Under the pieces are notes generated by a model. It did no database searches and was not told the origin of the DNA. It was given only the letters and a program-made list of their open reading frames with translations. Below are positions 1 through 7,188 of a stretch of DNA of 9,430 bases, piece by piece. Source of the stretch: Synergistaceae bacterium (GTDB lineage Bacteria > Synergistota > Synergistia > Synergistales > Synergistaceae); the NCBI GenBank assembly GCA_031271065.1, contig JAISWP010000184.1, positions 1-9,430 of the forward strand, written 5' to 3'. Position 1 is the first letter of the stretch. Each line of letters starts with the position of its first letter. Position numbers and translations under genes: made by a program.

Positions 1-177
1 GAACAGCTCGTACAAAAAACCGACCCGTTTCAGGCAATACGCCCGGAGCACGGCTTTGAGCCGAGATCAGAACAGCTGCCATCCACGGAGCCCGGGCCGA
101 AAGACGAACAGTTCGGACAAAAAATCGACCAGTTTCCGGCAAATCGCCCGGAACACAGCTTTGAACCGAGGCCGGAA
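1..177 (+). repeat. Imperfect tandem repeat, 105-bp period
   Basis: Bases 1-72 and 106-177 align along their length with scattered substitutions and no gaps, so the period is 105 bp (35 codons). The repeat stays in the reading frame of the truncated gene. A weaker third copy starts near 202. The array may extend left of the window. Confidence 0.65.
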
Positions 178-321
178 GGGATGACCCCGACACCTCCGGC
201 GGAGTTCGAACAAAAAAGAGATCCGGCCGAATCGGCGCCGGATCCGCTTCGGGAAAAACGTCAGGAACAAAGTTCATACGGCGACCCCGCGAGCAGGTCT
301 TTGGACAGCGCGTCCCTCTAA
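1..321 (+). CDS. C-terminal end of a Pro/Glu/Gln-rich repeat protein (5' truncated by window edge)
   Basis: Frame 1 is open from the first base to a TAA at 319-321, giving 106 residues with no start codon in view, so the gene begins upstream. I do not recognise the family. The visible part is strongly hydrophilic, rich in Pro, Glu, Gln, Arg and Asp, has no membrane segment and looks disordered. Residues 1-24 and 36-59 are imperfect copies of each other (16 of 24 identical by my count), sharing RPEH and FEPR motifs, and residues 68-75 (EFEQKRDP) look like a third, decayed copy. The tail is Ser/Arg-rich. It converges on the serine acetyltransferase gene with only 18 nt between the stop codons. 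In-frame repeats with synonymous as well as replacement differences support real coding. Function cannot be assigned. Confidence 0.6.
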   Translation, partial: EQLVQKTDPFQAIRPEHGFEPRSEQLPSTEPGPKDEQFGQKIDQFPANRPEHSFEPRPEGMTPTPPAEFEQKRDPAESAPDPLREKRQEQSSYGDPASRSLDSASL

Positions 322-327
322 AGCCGG

Positions 328-340
328 GCGGAAATTCCGC
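328..340. other. Small inverted repeat between convergent genes
   Basis: GCGGAA and TTCCGC flank a single A, giving a short palindrome located just after the plus-strand stop (319-321) and touching the stop of the minus-strand gene (340-342). There is no T-run on either side, so it is at best a weak bidirectional transcription end. Confidence 0.2.
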
Positions 341-1302
341 TACTTCGCGGCAGAGCGCACGTCTCCGGAAAGTTTGTCCGCCGCGGCAGGCGAGGTCGAT
401 TTAGGCTGGACCACGCGCGAATTGGGCGGTATGTCGCTTGTTATCCAGACGTTGCCGCCTATTATCGAGTCCGAACCGATGGTAACCCTGCCCAGAATGG
501 TGGCCCCCGAGTAGACGGTGATTCGGTCCTCTAAAACCGGATGCCTCGGCAGGCCCTTTATCGGGTTCCCTTCGGCGTCCTTGGGGAACGACAGTGCTCC
601 CAGCGTCACACCCTGATACAGCCTGCACCGCTTTCCTATTATCGTGGTCTCCCCGATAACCACTCCGGTTCCGTGATCTATGAAAAATTCCTCGTCGATG
701 GAAGCTCCCGGGTGAATGTCGATCCCGCTGCGGGAATGGGCCATCTCATTTATTATTCTGGGTATCACAGGCACTGACAATTTGTAAAGTTCGTGCGCGG
801 CCCTGTGGTTGGTCATCACCTGTATAGACGGATAACAAAATATTGTCTCCGACTTGCTCTTTGCGGCCGGGTCCCCTTCGAAAGCCGCCTGCACGTCGCT
901 GTCGAGCAGGTTTCTTATCTTCGGTATGCGCTTCATGAAATCGTTGGCTATGTCCCGCGCCGCGTCCCCGCGCTTTTCGCACAGGTCTCCGCCGCCGTTT
1001 TCCTCGCAGCAGGAGAAGCAGATCCCCAGGCGTATCTGTTCGGACAGCAGCCGGAATATCCTGTCCAAATCGGACGCCAGGCGATGCCGCGTCGAATCGT
1101 GTCCCAAACCGCCCTCGCCGAAAAACCCGGGGAAGAAAACTGACCGCAGCAGATCAATCAGTATCCCGAGTTCCGTAAGGGACGGCATCTCCGCATACGG
1201 CAGAGGTATATTTCTCTCGCTTTTCAGGTCGAATATCTCATTTACTATCGCATCGATGTCAGGGTATCTGTTCGCATTATCGCTGTCAGGAACATCCTTC
1301 AC
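340..1302 (-). CDS. cysE: Serine O-acetyltransferase (EpsC-like CysE)
   Basis: This is a 320-residue serine acetyltransferase, which makes O-acetylserine from serine and acetyl-CoA, the first step of cysteine synthesis in the cytoplasm. Residues about 1-185 form a helical N-terminal region containing DVQAAFEGDPAA (136-147), typical of the longer EpsC-type enzymes. From about 190 the left-handed beta-helix hexapeptide domain begins. D195 in DIHPG and H210 in DHGTG are 15 residues apart, as in the E. coli catalytic Asp143/His158 pair, and H254 in LPRHP matches the substrate-loop His. I chose the GTG at 1300-1302 because GAGGGGAG lies 8 nt upstream; this ribosome binding site overlaps the TGA of the preceding gene, implying translational coupling. 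C95, C98, C99 and C108 form a cysteine cluster. No cysK is present in the window. The frame runs open further upstream, but that is out-of-frame reading of the neighbouring gene. Confidence 0.93.
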   Translation of the reverse strand: MKDVPDSDNANRYPDIDAIVNEIFDLKSERNIPLPYAEMPSLTELGILIDLLRSVFFPGFFGEGGLGHDSTRHRLASDLDRIFRLLSEQIRLGICFSCCEENGGGDLCEKRGDAARDIANDFMKRIPKIRNLLDSDVQAAFEGDPAAKSKSETIFCYPSIQVMTNHRAAHELYKLSVPVIPRIINEMAHSRSGIDIHPGASIDEEFFIDHGTGVVIGETTIIGKRCRLYQGVTLGALSFPKDAEGNPIKGLPRHPVLEDRITVYSGATILGRVTIGSDSIIGGNVWITSDIPPNSRVVQPKSTSPAAADKLSGDVRSAAK

Positions 1303-1310
1303 GGCGTATT

Positions 1311-1319
1311 CTCCCCTCA
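1311..1319 (-). promoter_or_regulatory. cysE ribosome binding site overlapping upstream stop
   Basis: Read on the minus strand, TGA (1319-1317) runs straight into GGGGAG, giving GAGGGGAG 8 nt before the GTG start at 1302. This decides the cysE start and suggests that ribosomes finishing the small exported protein help initiate cysE. Confidence 0.7.
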
Positions 1320-1691
1320 ATAGTAGATCGGTTCGTATGTCATTTTCAAAAACTCCATCCGCTGAGAATCCCTGCAAGGTTTCCATTTGCCGGTAAGGTA
1401 ATTGTCCGACACCTCGACCTGCTGCCGTGCGCCTATCTCCCTGAGGCCGAAAATGGAATACCCGAGGGAGCTGCCGTTCACGTCGTAGAACGTCAGTTTC
1501 AGGGAGACTTTCACGTCGTCTCCGGAAGTGTTCGTCAGCCTGACGCTGACGCCTTTTTTCGTCACGGAGAGCCCGCTGTACTCCAGATCGGTTCCCGAAA
1601 TCACCCCGTCGGAGCTCCACGCCTGCGCGCAGTCCGCGGCCGATAGAACGACCGCCGCGAGCAATACAACGATAGAAATAACTTTTTGCAA
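1317..1691 (-). CDS. Small exported protein, possible FxLYD/Ig-like fold
   Basis: This 124-residue protein starts at TTG (1689-1691), 6 nt after a strong GGGAGGGG. Residues 1 to about 24 form a classic signal peptide: a Lys, a hydrophobic core (ISIVVLLAAVVLSAA) and an AQA cleavage motif before W25. The Cys at residue 21 is preceded by AAD, so it is not a good lipobox. The mature part of about 100 residues is beta-rich. The stretch VRLTNTSGDDVKVSLKLTFYDVNGSSLG resembles small FxLYD-like beta-sandwich proteins, in which a conserved F-Y-D segment follows hydrophobic beta strands; this is a resemblance, not a firm assignment. The role is unknown. It is the first gene of a unit with cysE, its TGA overlapping the cysE ribosome binding site. 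Export to the cell surface or periplasm is inferred from the signal peptide. Confidence 0.8.
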   Translation of the reverse strand: MQKVISIVVLLAAVVLSAADCAQAWSSDGVISGTDLEYSGLSVTKKGVSVRLTNTSGDDVKVSLKLTFYDVNGSSLGYSIFGLREIGARQQVEVSDNYLTGKWKPCRDSQRMEFLKMTYEPIYY

Positions 1692-1722
1692 ATCTATCCC
1701 CTCCCCGATAAATTATTTCAAG

Positions 1723-1728
1723 ATTATA
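1723..1728 (-). promoter_or_regulatory. Candidate -10 box for the small-protein/cysE unit
   Basis: TATAAT reads on the minus strand 31 nt before the TTG start, a perfect sigma-70-type -10 hexamer in an AT-rich patch. No good TTGACA-like -35 lies 16-18 nt upstream. A second match, TATACT, is at 1733-1738. The -10 call rests on the hexamer and its position alone. Confidence 0.35.
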
Positions 1729-1750
1729 CAACAGTATACTCAAACGGCCA

Positions 1751-1780
1751 TTGTCCGATTGCCGCGCGCTGCTCTTTAAT
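1751..1780 (+). promoter_or_regulatory. Weak candidate promoter for the HPr-EI/TRAP operon
   Basis: TTGTCC (1751-1756) and TTTAAT (1775-1780) are separated by 18 nt in the divergent intergenic region, about 75 nt before the ATG at 1855. Both hexamers are imperfect. No other better pair was found between 1740 and 1854. Confidence 0.2.
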
Positions 1781-1854
1781 TTGTTCTGTCTCTGTGATAT
1801 GCTCTGCGAAAGCTGCTCCGCATTTCATCCTCTTCGAGAGGGGACAATCCAGTA

Positions 1855-3954
1855 ATGGCCGATGATTTGACGAACATGGGCACAGGAGACGGCGGGTGGG
1901 AGACTTCCGAGGAGATAGTTATAATTTCCCAGCAGGGTTTTCACGCGCGTCCGGCAGCAATATTAGTCAAGGCCGCGAAAAAATTCGCATCCGAAATCAG
2001 ATTGGTAAAAGGCGGCAGGAAGCAAAACGCGAAAAGCCTCGTCGCAGTGATGGGCTTTGCCCTTCAGCGTGGAGACAGTGTCGTGATAGAAGCCCTAGGC
2101 CCTGACGCGGCTGAGGCCGTCAGGACGCTGTCGCCGATAATAGCCGGAGATATGGAGGAAGGTTCTCCCGAGGCGCCTTCCGGGGCGGCGAAACCCTCTT
2201 CCGCGCCTGCTGAAAAAGCTGAAAAAACCGCGAAAGAAACGCCTCCGATTCCGAAGGACGGCGAGGGCGTTTTCAGAGGCATCACCGCTTCTTTGGGCAT
2301 CGCCGCGGGAGTGATAAAGCGTATAGCCCGCAAGGACATAGAAGCGGACGAGACGCCCTCGGCCTCCGCGTCCGAAGAGGAGGCTTCGCTTGTGAGGGCC
2401 GTGGACGAGGCGAAATCCGAGCTGAGGGCGATTGCGCGTCAGACCGAATCCAGCATCGACGCGGGACACGCCGCTATTTTCGGGGCCCACATAGAAATGC
2501 TCGATGATCCGGAGCTGTCGGGAGCCGCCAAAGCGATCATAGCTCAGGGCAAGAGCGCCGCTTTTGCCTGGAAAAGCGCCTACAAGGCGCAGGCCAGGTA
2601 TTTCGAGGGACTGACGAACGAACTCTTCGCGGCGCGGGCGGCGGACCTGGAGGATATAGGCAGGAGAGTCCTGCGCATCCTGACCGGAGTGACCGACGAC
2701 GCCGATTACTCCCCGAACAGCATTCTCGTGGCGGAGGACCTCACTCCTTCCGACACCGCCGCGCTGGACAAACGCGTCGTCGGTTTCTGCACGGTCAAGG
2801 GCGGTCCGACCAGTCACATAGCGATACTGGCGCGTTCGCTGGAACTGCCGGCACTGGTCGGCATCGATCCCGCGGCGCTTGGTATAAAAAACGGAGTACC
2901 GGCCATACTGAACGCCGATGAGGGAACGCTTCGGACGAATCCTCCCCCGGAGGAGGCCGAGCGCTTCCGCGCCGCCAGTCAGGAGAAAACGGCGAGAAGG
3001 GAGCGTGATATGAAGCATACGATGGAGCCGGCGGTGACGAAAGACGGGGCCGCCGTAGAGGTGGCGGCCAATATCGGAGGGATATCCGACGCGAAACAGG
3101 CCGTTTCCCTGGGGTGCGACGGAGTCGGACTTCTGCGTTCCGAGTTCCTTTTCCTCGGCAGAACCGAGGCTCCGGCGGAGAACGAACTCGCGGAGGCGTA
3201 TGTCAGCATCGCGAAGGTTCTGGGGCCTGACAAGCCGCTGGTAGTGCGCACTATGGATATAGGCGGGGATAAACCCCTGCCCTACATAAAACAGGAGACC
3301 GAGGAAAATCCGTTCCTTGGCGTGCGGGGCCTGCGGCTGTCGCTCGAACATAAAGACATGTTCGAGATACAGATCAGGGCGATTTTGAGGTCCGCAGAGT
3401 TCTGCAGGCTGCACATAATGTTTCCCATGGTCAGCACTCTCGAGGAATTCCGCGAGGCGAGCTCAATGGTGCGCAGGATCGCCGGGGAGATTGGGGTCGG
3501 GGACGTAAAGATAGGGTTGATGGCGGAGGTTCCGTCCGCCGCCATACTCGCCGGTCATTTCGCGCGCGAGGCGGACTTTCTGTCGCTGGGCACCAACGAT
3601 CTCACTCAATACACCATGGCCGCCGACAGAGGGAACCCCAGGCTCTCCCGCATCGCCGACGGGCTCAATCCGGCAGTGCTCGCGATGATAAAGAGCGCTG
3701 TCGACGGGGCGAAGGGGAAAGATTGCTGGGTTGGGGTATGCGGCGGCATCGCGGGAGATCCGCTTGCCATACCGGTTTTGATAGGCCTGGGCGTGGACGA
3801 GCTGAGCGTGAGCGTTCCCGCGATACCCCAGGTCAAGTCATGCGTCAGAGAGCTGTCCAAAGCGGACTGCGAAAGCCTGGCGGCACAGGTTTTGGAGTTC
3901 GGGAGCGCAGCGGAAGTCAGGGATTATCTCCGTAAGTTACCGATGGCGCGGTAA
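1855..3954 (+). CDS. ptsI: HPr-Enzyme I fusion phosphotransferase protein
   Basis: This 699-residue protein joins both general PTS proteins. Residues about 19-100 are HPr, with phospho-acceptor H30 in FHARPAA and S61 at the position of regulatory Ser46 (31 residues after the His, as in canonical HPr). Residues about 101-137 are an Ala/Pro/Glu/Lys linker. Residues about 138-699 are Enzyme I: phosphohistidine H321 in GGPTSHIAILAR, and PEP-site residues R428 (LLRSEF), R465 (VRTMDIGGDKPLP), E558 (MAEVPSA), N581/D582 (GTNDLTQY), R592 and C629 (VCGGIAGDP), all matching E. coli EI in order. Every key residue is intact, so it should move phosphate from PEP to its own HPr domain. There is no EIIA domain and no EII gene nearby. 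GAGAGGGG lies 11 nt before the ATG. It sits 26 nt (stop to GTG start) ahead of the TRAP permease and is probably co-transcribed with it. Confidence 0.95.
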   Translation: MADDLTNMGTGDGGWETSEEIVIISQQGFHARPAAILVKAAKKFASEIRLVKGGRKQNAKSLVAVMGFALQRGDSVVIEALGPDAAEAVRTLSPIIAGDMEEGSPEAPSGAAKPSSAPAEKAEKTAKETPPIPKDGEGVFRGITASLGIAAGVIKRIARKDIEADETPSASASEEEASLVRAVDEAKSELRAIARQTESSIDAGHAAIFGAHIEMLDDPELSGAAKAIIAQGKSAAFAWKSAYKAQARYFEGLTNELFAARAADLEDIGRRVLRILTGVTDDADYSPNSILVAEDLTPSDTAALDKRVVGFCTVKGGPTSHIAILARSLELPALVGIDPAALGIKNGVPAILNADEGTLRTNPPPEEAERFRAASQEKTARRERDMKHTMEPAVTKDGAAVEVAANIGGISDAKQAVSLGCDGVGLLRSEFLFLGRTEAPAENELAEAYVSIAKVLGPDKPLVVRTMDIGGDKPLPYIKQETEENPFLGVRGLRLSLEHKDMFEIQIRAILRSAEFCRLHIMFPMVSTLEEFREASSMVRRIAGEIGVGDVKIGLMAEVPSAAILAGHFAREADFLSLGTNDLTQYTMAADRGNPRLSRIADGLNPAVLAMIKSAVDGAKGKDCWVGVCGGIAGDPLAIPVLIGLGVDELSVSVPAIPQVKSCVRELSKADCESLAAQVLEFGSAAEVRDYLRKLPMAR

Positions 3955-3980
3955 AAAATCTTTCAAAGAGGGTGATTTAC

Positions 3981-6044
3981 GTGGCTGATTTGGACGAAAA
4001 AGCCGTCTCTGAAGCGGCGTCTGCGGGTAATCGGGAGTCCGGGATCGATTTTGACGAACTTATGAGGAAGTACGATACGGAAGCCAGATACAGGACGCCT
4101 CCGGGCTGGCAGATCAAGCTGATAGTCACTCTTACCGTGGCTATGTCGTGTTTTCATTTCTATACCGCCGGCTACGGGCTGCTGGCCGCCCAGAAACAAG
4201 GGGCGGTGCACCTGGCGTTCGCGCTCTTTCTGGTTTTCCTGCTGTATCCGATCAAATCGAAAATGCCCAAAAACGCCGGGATACCTATATACGACATGAT
4301 ACTCGCCGTATTGTCCGCCGTTCCCCTGCTCTACCTGGTCACGCAGCTGGACACCATAGCAATGACGCGCTCCGGCCTTCCCACCAGCACGGATATCGCT
4401 ATGGGTTTTATGCTCGTCATATTCCTGCTGGAGGCCACGAGGCGCATATCCAACCCCATTCTGCCGTGCCTTGCTATCATCGCTCTGCTGTACTGCTACT
4501 ACGGCGGAAGCGTAAGCGCGGAGCTGTTCCACCACAGGGGGTTTTCCGTAAGGCGCATAATCAACCACATGTACCTGGGAACAGAGGGTATATTCGGGAC
4601 GCCGCTCGAGGTGTCCTCGACATTCGTGTTCATGTTCATCCTGTTCGGATCGGTGCTGGAGAAAACTGGAATGGGCCGTTTCATCATAGACCTCTCCCTG
4701 GCCCTTGCAGGCTGGTCGACGGGCGGCCCGGCCAAGGTGGCGGTGGTCTCCTCCGGCCTGATGGGGACGATTTCCGGGTCGTCCGTGGCGAATGTCTGTA
4801 CGACCGGAATGTTCACGATACCTCTCATGAAGAGCGTCGGATATAAGCCTTATTTCGCGGGGGCGGTCGAGGCGGTGGCATCCACCGGGGGCCAGATAAT
4901 GCCGCCTGTCATGGGAGCGGGGGCTTTCATAATGGCGCAGATGCTCGGGGTCGGCTACCTCGAAGTGGCCCTCGCAGCCGTTGTGCCCGCGCTGCTTTAT
5001 TACTTCGCGGTCATCGTGCAGGTTCACTTCGAGGCCAACAGGCTCGGCCTGAAAGGGCTGCCCTGGGACAAACTGCCCAGCCTCGGCAAACTCATGAAGG
5101 AAAAAGGGTTCCTTCTGATACCGCTCTTTGCGATAATATATCTCCTTGTCGCCGGCTACACCCCGCTCAAGTCCGCATTCGGAGGGATCCTGGTGAGCCT
5201 CGCCCTCTCATGGGCGAATTTCACCCTCAGGCTGGCTCTCGTGAAATGGTTTCCGGGCGATAACAACGTTCACATGCTGGACATGGCCAGGGAATCCCTC
5301 CTGACGCCGCGCCGGATAATGGAAGCGTTCGACGCGGGGGCGCGCGGCTCCCTGTCGGTAGCCTGCGCCTGCGCCTGTGTTGGAATAGTCGTCGGTACGG
5401 GCACTTTGACCGGGCTGGCTCTGAAAATAGCAAAGGGCATCGTGGCGCTGGCTCACGGCAGGCTCATTTTGACGCTGTTTTTCACGATGTGCGCTTCGAT
5501 ACTGCTCGGCACCGGTCTGCCGACCACAGCCAATTTCATAGTTACGAGCACGATGGCCGCGCCCGCACTTTTCGAACTGGGCGTTCCGGGAATAGCAGCT
5601 TACATGTTCGTGTTCTACTTCGGCATTGCCGCCGACCTCACCCCTCCCGTAGCGCTCGCGGCGTACGCCGGGGCCGGCATAGCGGGGGCGGACCCTATGA
5701 GGACCGGAGTGACGTCGTTCAAGCTCGCGCTGGCCGGTTTTCTGGTGCCGTATATCTATGTCTACAGCCCGATTCTGCTCTTTGTGAACGCCACTCCGCT
5801 GGCTATGCTCCAGTCGGTGATCACGGCGCTCATAGGGGTATTCCTGCTGGCGATGTGCACAATAGGTTATTATAAAACCAACCTCATGTGGCCTCTCAGG
5901 ATAGTGGCTCTCGTGGGCGCGGTGGGCCTGCTGGACCCGGGAACGACGACCGATGTCATTGGGCTTGCGATATTGGCGGTTATCCACGTGGTGCAGACGG
6001 TGCTGGCCAAAAAACATGGCGCCGGCGGGGAAAGGGCAGCCTGA
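3981..6044 (+). CDS. TRAP transporter permease, fused small and large subunits (4TM/12TM, TAXI type)
   Basis: This 687-residue inner-membrane protein combines the DctQ-like and DctM-like parts of a tripartite ATP-independent transporter, which imports substrate by coupling to an ion gradient. Residues about 1-45 are cytoplasmic with the DELMRKYDTEARYR segment common in this fusion type. Hydrophobic helices follow from about 46. The DctM part carries GSVLEKTGMGRFIIDL (223-238), a GSSVANV segment, PPVMGAGAF, GTGLPTTANF and ADLTPPVALAAY, the usual paired signatures of the large subunit. The GTG at 3981 is chosen because AAAGAGGGTGA (3965-3975) sits just before it; the in-frame GTG at 3972 lies inside that ribosome binding site. 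The binding-protein gene follows. Substrate cannot be read from sequence. A run of alternating Ala-Cys codons occurs at 5361-5378. Confidence 0.94.
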   Translation: MADLDEKAVSEAASAGNRESGIDFDELMRKYDTEARYRTPPGWQIKLIVTLTVAMSCFHFYTAGYGLLAAQKQGAVHLAFALFLVFLLYPIKSKMPKNAGIPIYDMILAVLSAVPLLYLVTQLDTIAMTRSGLPTSTDIAMGFMLVIFLLEATRRISNPILPCLAIIALLYCYYGGSVSAELFHHRGFSVRRIINHMYLGTEGIFGTPLEVSSTFVFMFILFGSVLEKTGMGRFIIDLSLALAGWSTGGPAKVAVVSSGLMGTISGSSVANVCTTGMFTIPLMKSVGYKPYFAGAVEAVASTGGQIMPPVMGAGAFIMAQMLGVGYLEVALAAVVPALLYYFAVIVQVHFEANRLGLKGLPWDKLPSLGKLMKEKGFLLIPLFAIIYLLVAGYTPLKSAFGGILVSLALSWANFTLRLALVKWFPGDNNVHMLDMARESLLTPRRIMEAFDAGARGSLSVACACACVGIVVGTGTLTGLALKIAKGIVALAHGRLILTLFFTMCASILLGTGLPTTANFIVTSTMAAPALFELGVPGIAAYMFVFYFGIAADLTPPVALAAYAGAGIAGADPMRTGVTSFKLALAGFLVPYIYVYSPILLFVNATPLAMLQSVITALIGVFLLAMCTIGYYKTNLMWPLRIVALVGAVGLLDPGTTTDVIGLAILAVIHVVQTVLAKKHGAGGERAA

Positions 6045-6154
6045 CCTCCGTCCGCGCGCGCACTCGGCGTTCGCGTAAAGGAAGGGGGTGCTGAATGCCG
6101 ATTTCATTCTGAACGACGCTCTGCCGGCGGCTTTTCACTAGGGTAAAAAATAAA

Positions 6155-6162
6155 AGGGAGGA
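6155..6162 (+). promoter_or_regulatory. Strong ribosome binding site of the TAXI protein gene
   Basis: AGGGAGGA, near-perfect to the 16S anti-Shine-Dalgarno sequence, with 9 nt to the ATG and A-rich sequence before it. It fits high production of the binding protein relative to its permease. Confidence 0.6.
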
Positions 6163-6171
6163 ATTCGTATC

Positions 6172-7125
6172 ATGACGAAAAAAATCATCATCGCCGTATT
6201 TTTGATCTGCGCTTCCGTGTCTGCCTCGACAGCTTTCGCGGCGTCCACATCCATCTCGATAGCGACCGGAGGGACTTCCGGGACGTATTATCCGATAGGC
6301 GGGGCTATAGCTTCTGCTGTCAGCAAACACCCCGATCTCAACGCAACCGCCGAGACCGGCAACGCCGCCGTCGCCAATACCAACCTCGTCGCCGAGGGAG
6401 AACTGGAAATAGCGTTCTCTCAAGCCGACGTCACCGCCTGGGCCTATAACGGCGAGGTTATATTCGAGGGCAAACCCTTGAAGAATATCCGGACGATTGC
6501 CGCTCTGTACCCCGAGACGGTGCATCTCGTGGTGTCCAAAGAATCCGGGATAAAGACCCTGGAGGACCTCAAGGGCAAGAAGGTCGGAGTAGGCGCGCCC
6601 GGTTCCGGCACGGAGGGCGACGCGAGGGCCATACTGGGCACAGCCGGAATCAAATACGACGAAATGTCCGTCGAGTTCCTGGATTTCGGCGGGGTCAGCA
6701 GCCGCTTCAAGGACAATCAGATCGACGCCGGTTTTGTGGTCGCGGGCGTCCCGGCCTCGGCGCTCATGGACCTCACGACTACCAAAGACGTGAACATCCT
6801 GAACTTAGACAAGGGGACTCTGGACTCGCTCATAGCGGCAAATCCGTTCTTCGTAGCCAACGTGATACCTGCCGGCACATACCGCGGGATCGACGCCGAC
6901 GTCTCCACGCCGGCGGTCATGGCCCTCCTCATAACGAGCGAAGAGGTTCCCGAGGACGTCATCTACAACTTCACGAAGGCCCTTTTCGAGAACATCGGCG
7001 ACGTCCAGGCTTCCCACGCAATGGCGCGCAATATCAATCTCGAGAACGCGACCAGCGGGCTCACCGCTCCTCTTCACAACGGCGCGGCGAAGTACTACAG
7101 GGAAGCCGGCGTAAAGATTGACTGA
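6172..7125 (+). CDS. TAXI-family TRAP transporter solute-binding protein
   Basis: This 317-residue exported binding protein delivers substrate to the fused TRAP permease encoded just upstream. Residues 1 to about 23 form a signal peptide (MTKK, a hydrophobic core, cleavage at AFA before ASTS); no lipobox Cys is suitably placed, so it should be soluble in the periplasm. The mature protein opens with SISIATGGTSGTYYPIGGAIA (starting about residue 27), the family's hallmark. Other typical segments are LVAEGELEIAFSQAD (72-86), the LVVSKESGIKTLEDLKGKKVGVG stretch and VGAPGSGTE. Members bind glutamate or other carboxylates, but I cannot say which here. A strong ribosome binding site, AGGGAGGA (6155-6162), lies 9 nt before the ATG. 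A 127-nt gap separates it from the permease stop, larger than elsewhere in the operon, and a terminator follows at 7189. Confidence 0.95.
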   Translation: MTKKIIIAVFLICASVSASTAFAASTSISIATGGTSGTYYPIGGAIASAVSKHPDLNATAETGNAAVANTNLVAEGELEIAFSQADVTAWAYNGEVIFEGKPLKNIRTIAALYPETVHLVVSKESGIKTLEDLKGKKVGVGAPGSGTEGDARAILGTAGIKYDEMSVEFLDFGGVSSRFKDNQIDAGFVVAGVPASALMDLTTTKDVNILNLDKGTLDSLIAANPFFVANVIPAGTYRGIDADVSTPAVMALLITSEEVPEDVIYNFTKALFENIGDVQASHAMARNINLENATSGLTAPLHNGAAKYYREAGVKID

Positions 7126-7138
7126 TAACAGAAGCCTG

Positions 7139-7169
7139 GCGCAGGACGAAACCGCTCGTCCGTCAGCGC
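7139..7169 (+). other. Stem-loop in the 3' region after the TAXI gene
   Basis: GGACGA (7144-7149) pairs with TCGTCC (7156-7161) around a 6-nt loop, and GCGC (7139-7142) can pair with GCGC (7166-7169) beyond an asymmetric internal loop. There is no T-run after it, so it is not itself an intrinsic terminator. It could protect the mRNA 3' end or be incidental. Confidence 0.3.
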
Positions 7170-7188
7170 GATAGGTAGTACAATATGC

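Noticed and set aside
1629..1631. Cys21 of the small exported protein as a lipoprotein anchor
   Set aside because: It is preceded by A-A-D; Asp at -1 does not fit a lipobox, whereas AQA just after it is a good signal peptidase I site.
1303..1743. Upstream extension of the serine acetyltransferase frame to 1743
   Set aside because: The extension overlaps the small exported protein in another frame, is Arg-rich and unlike any acetyltransferase, and the GTG at 1302 has a proper ribosome binding site.
1692..1854. Riboswitch or T-box in the divergent leader region
   Set aside because: Only 163 nt are available and shared by two promoters; I see no conserved riboswitch or T-box elements, nor a terminator/antiterminator pair.
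2095..3414. Long minus-strand open frame of 439 codons opposite the HPr-EI gene
   Set aside because: It is an Arg/Gly-rich antisense shadow of a clearly conserved plus-strand gene, common in GC-rich DNA.
3972..3980. GTG at 3972 as the start of the TRAP permease
   Set aside because: It lies within the AAAGAGGGTGA ribosome binding site that correctly serves the GTG at 3981.
3963..6107. Minus-strand open frames opposite the TRAP permease
   Set aside because: They are Arg/His/Glu-rich reflections of codons for a membrane protein, with no ribosome binding site logic or motifs.
7179..7184. TACAAT as a -10 box for the ammonia-lyase gene
   Set aside because: It precedes the strong terminator at 7189-7225, and no suitable -35 lies upstream.
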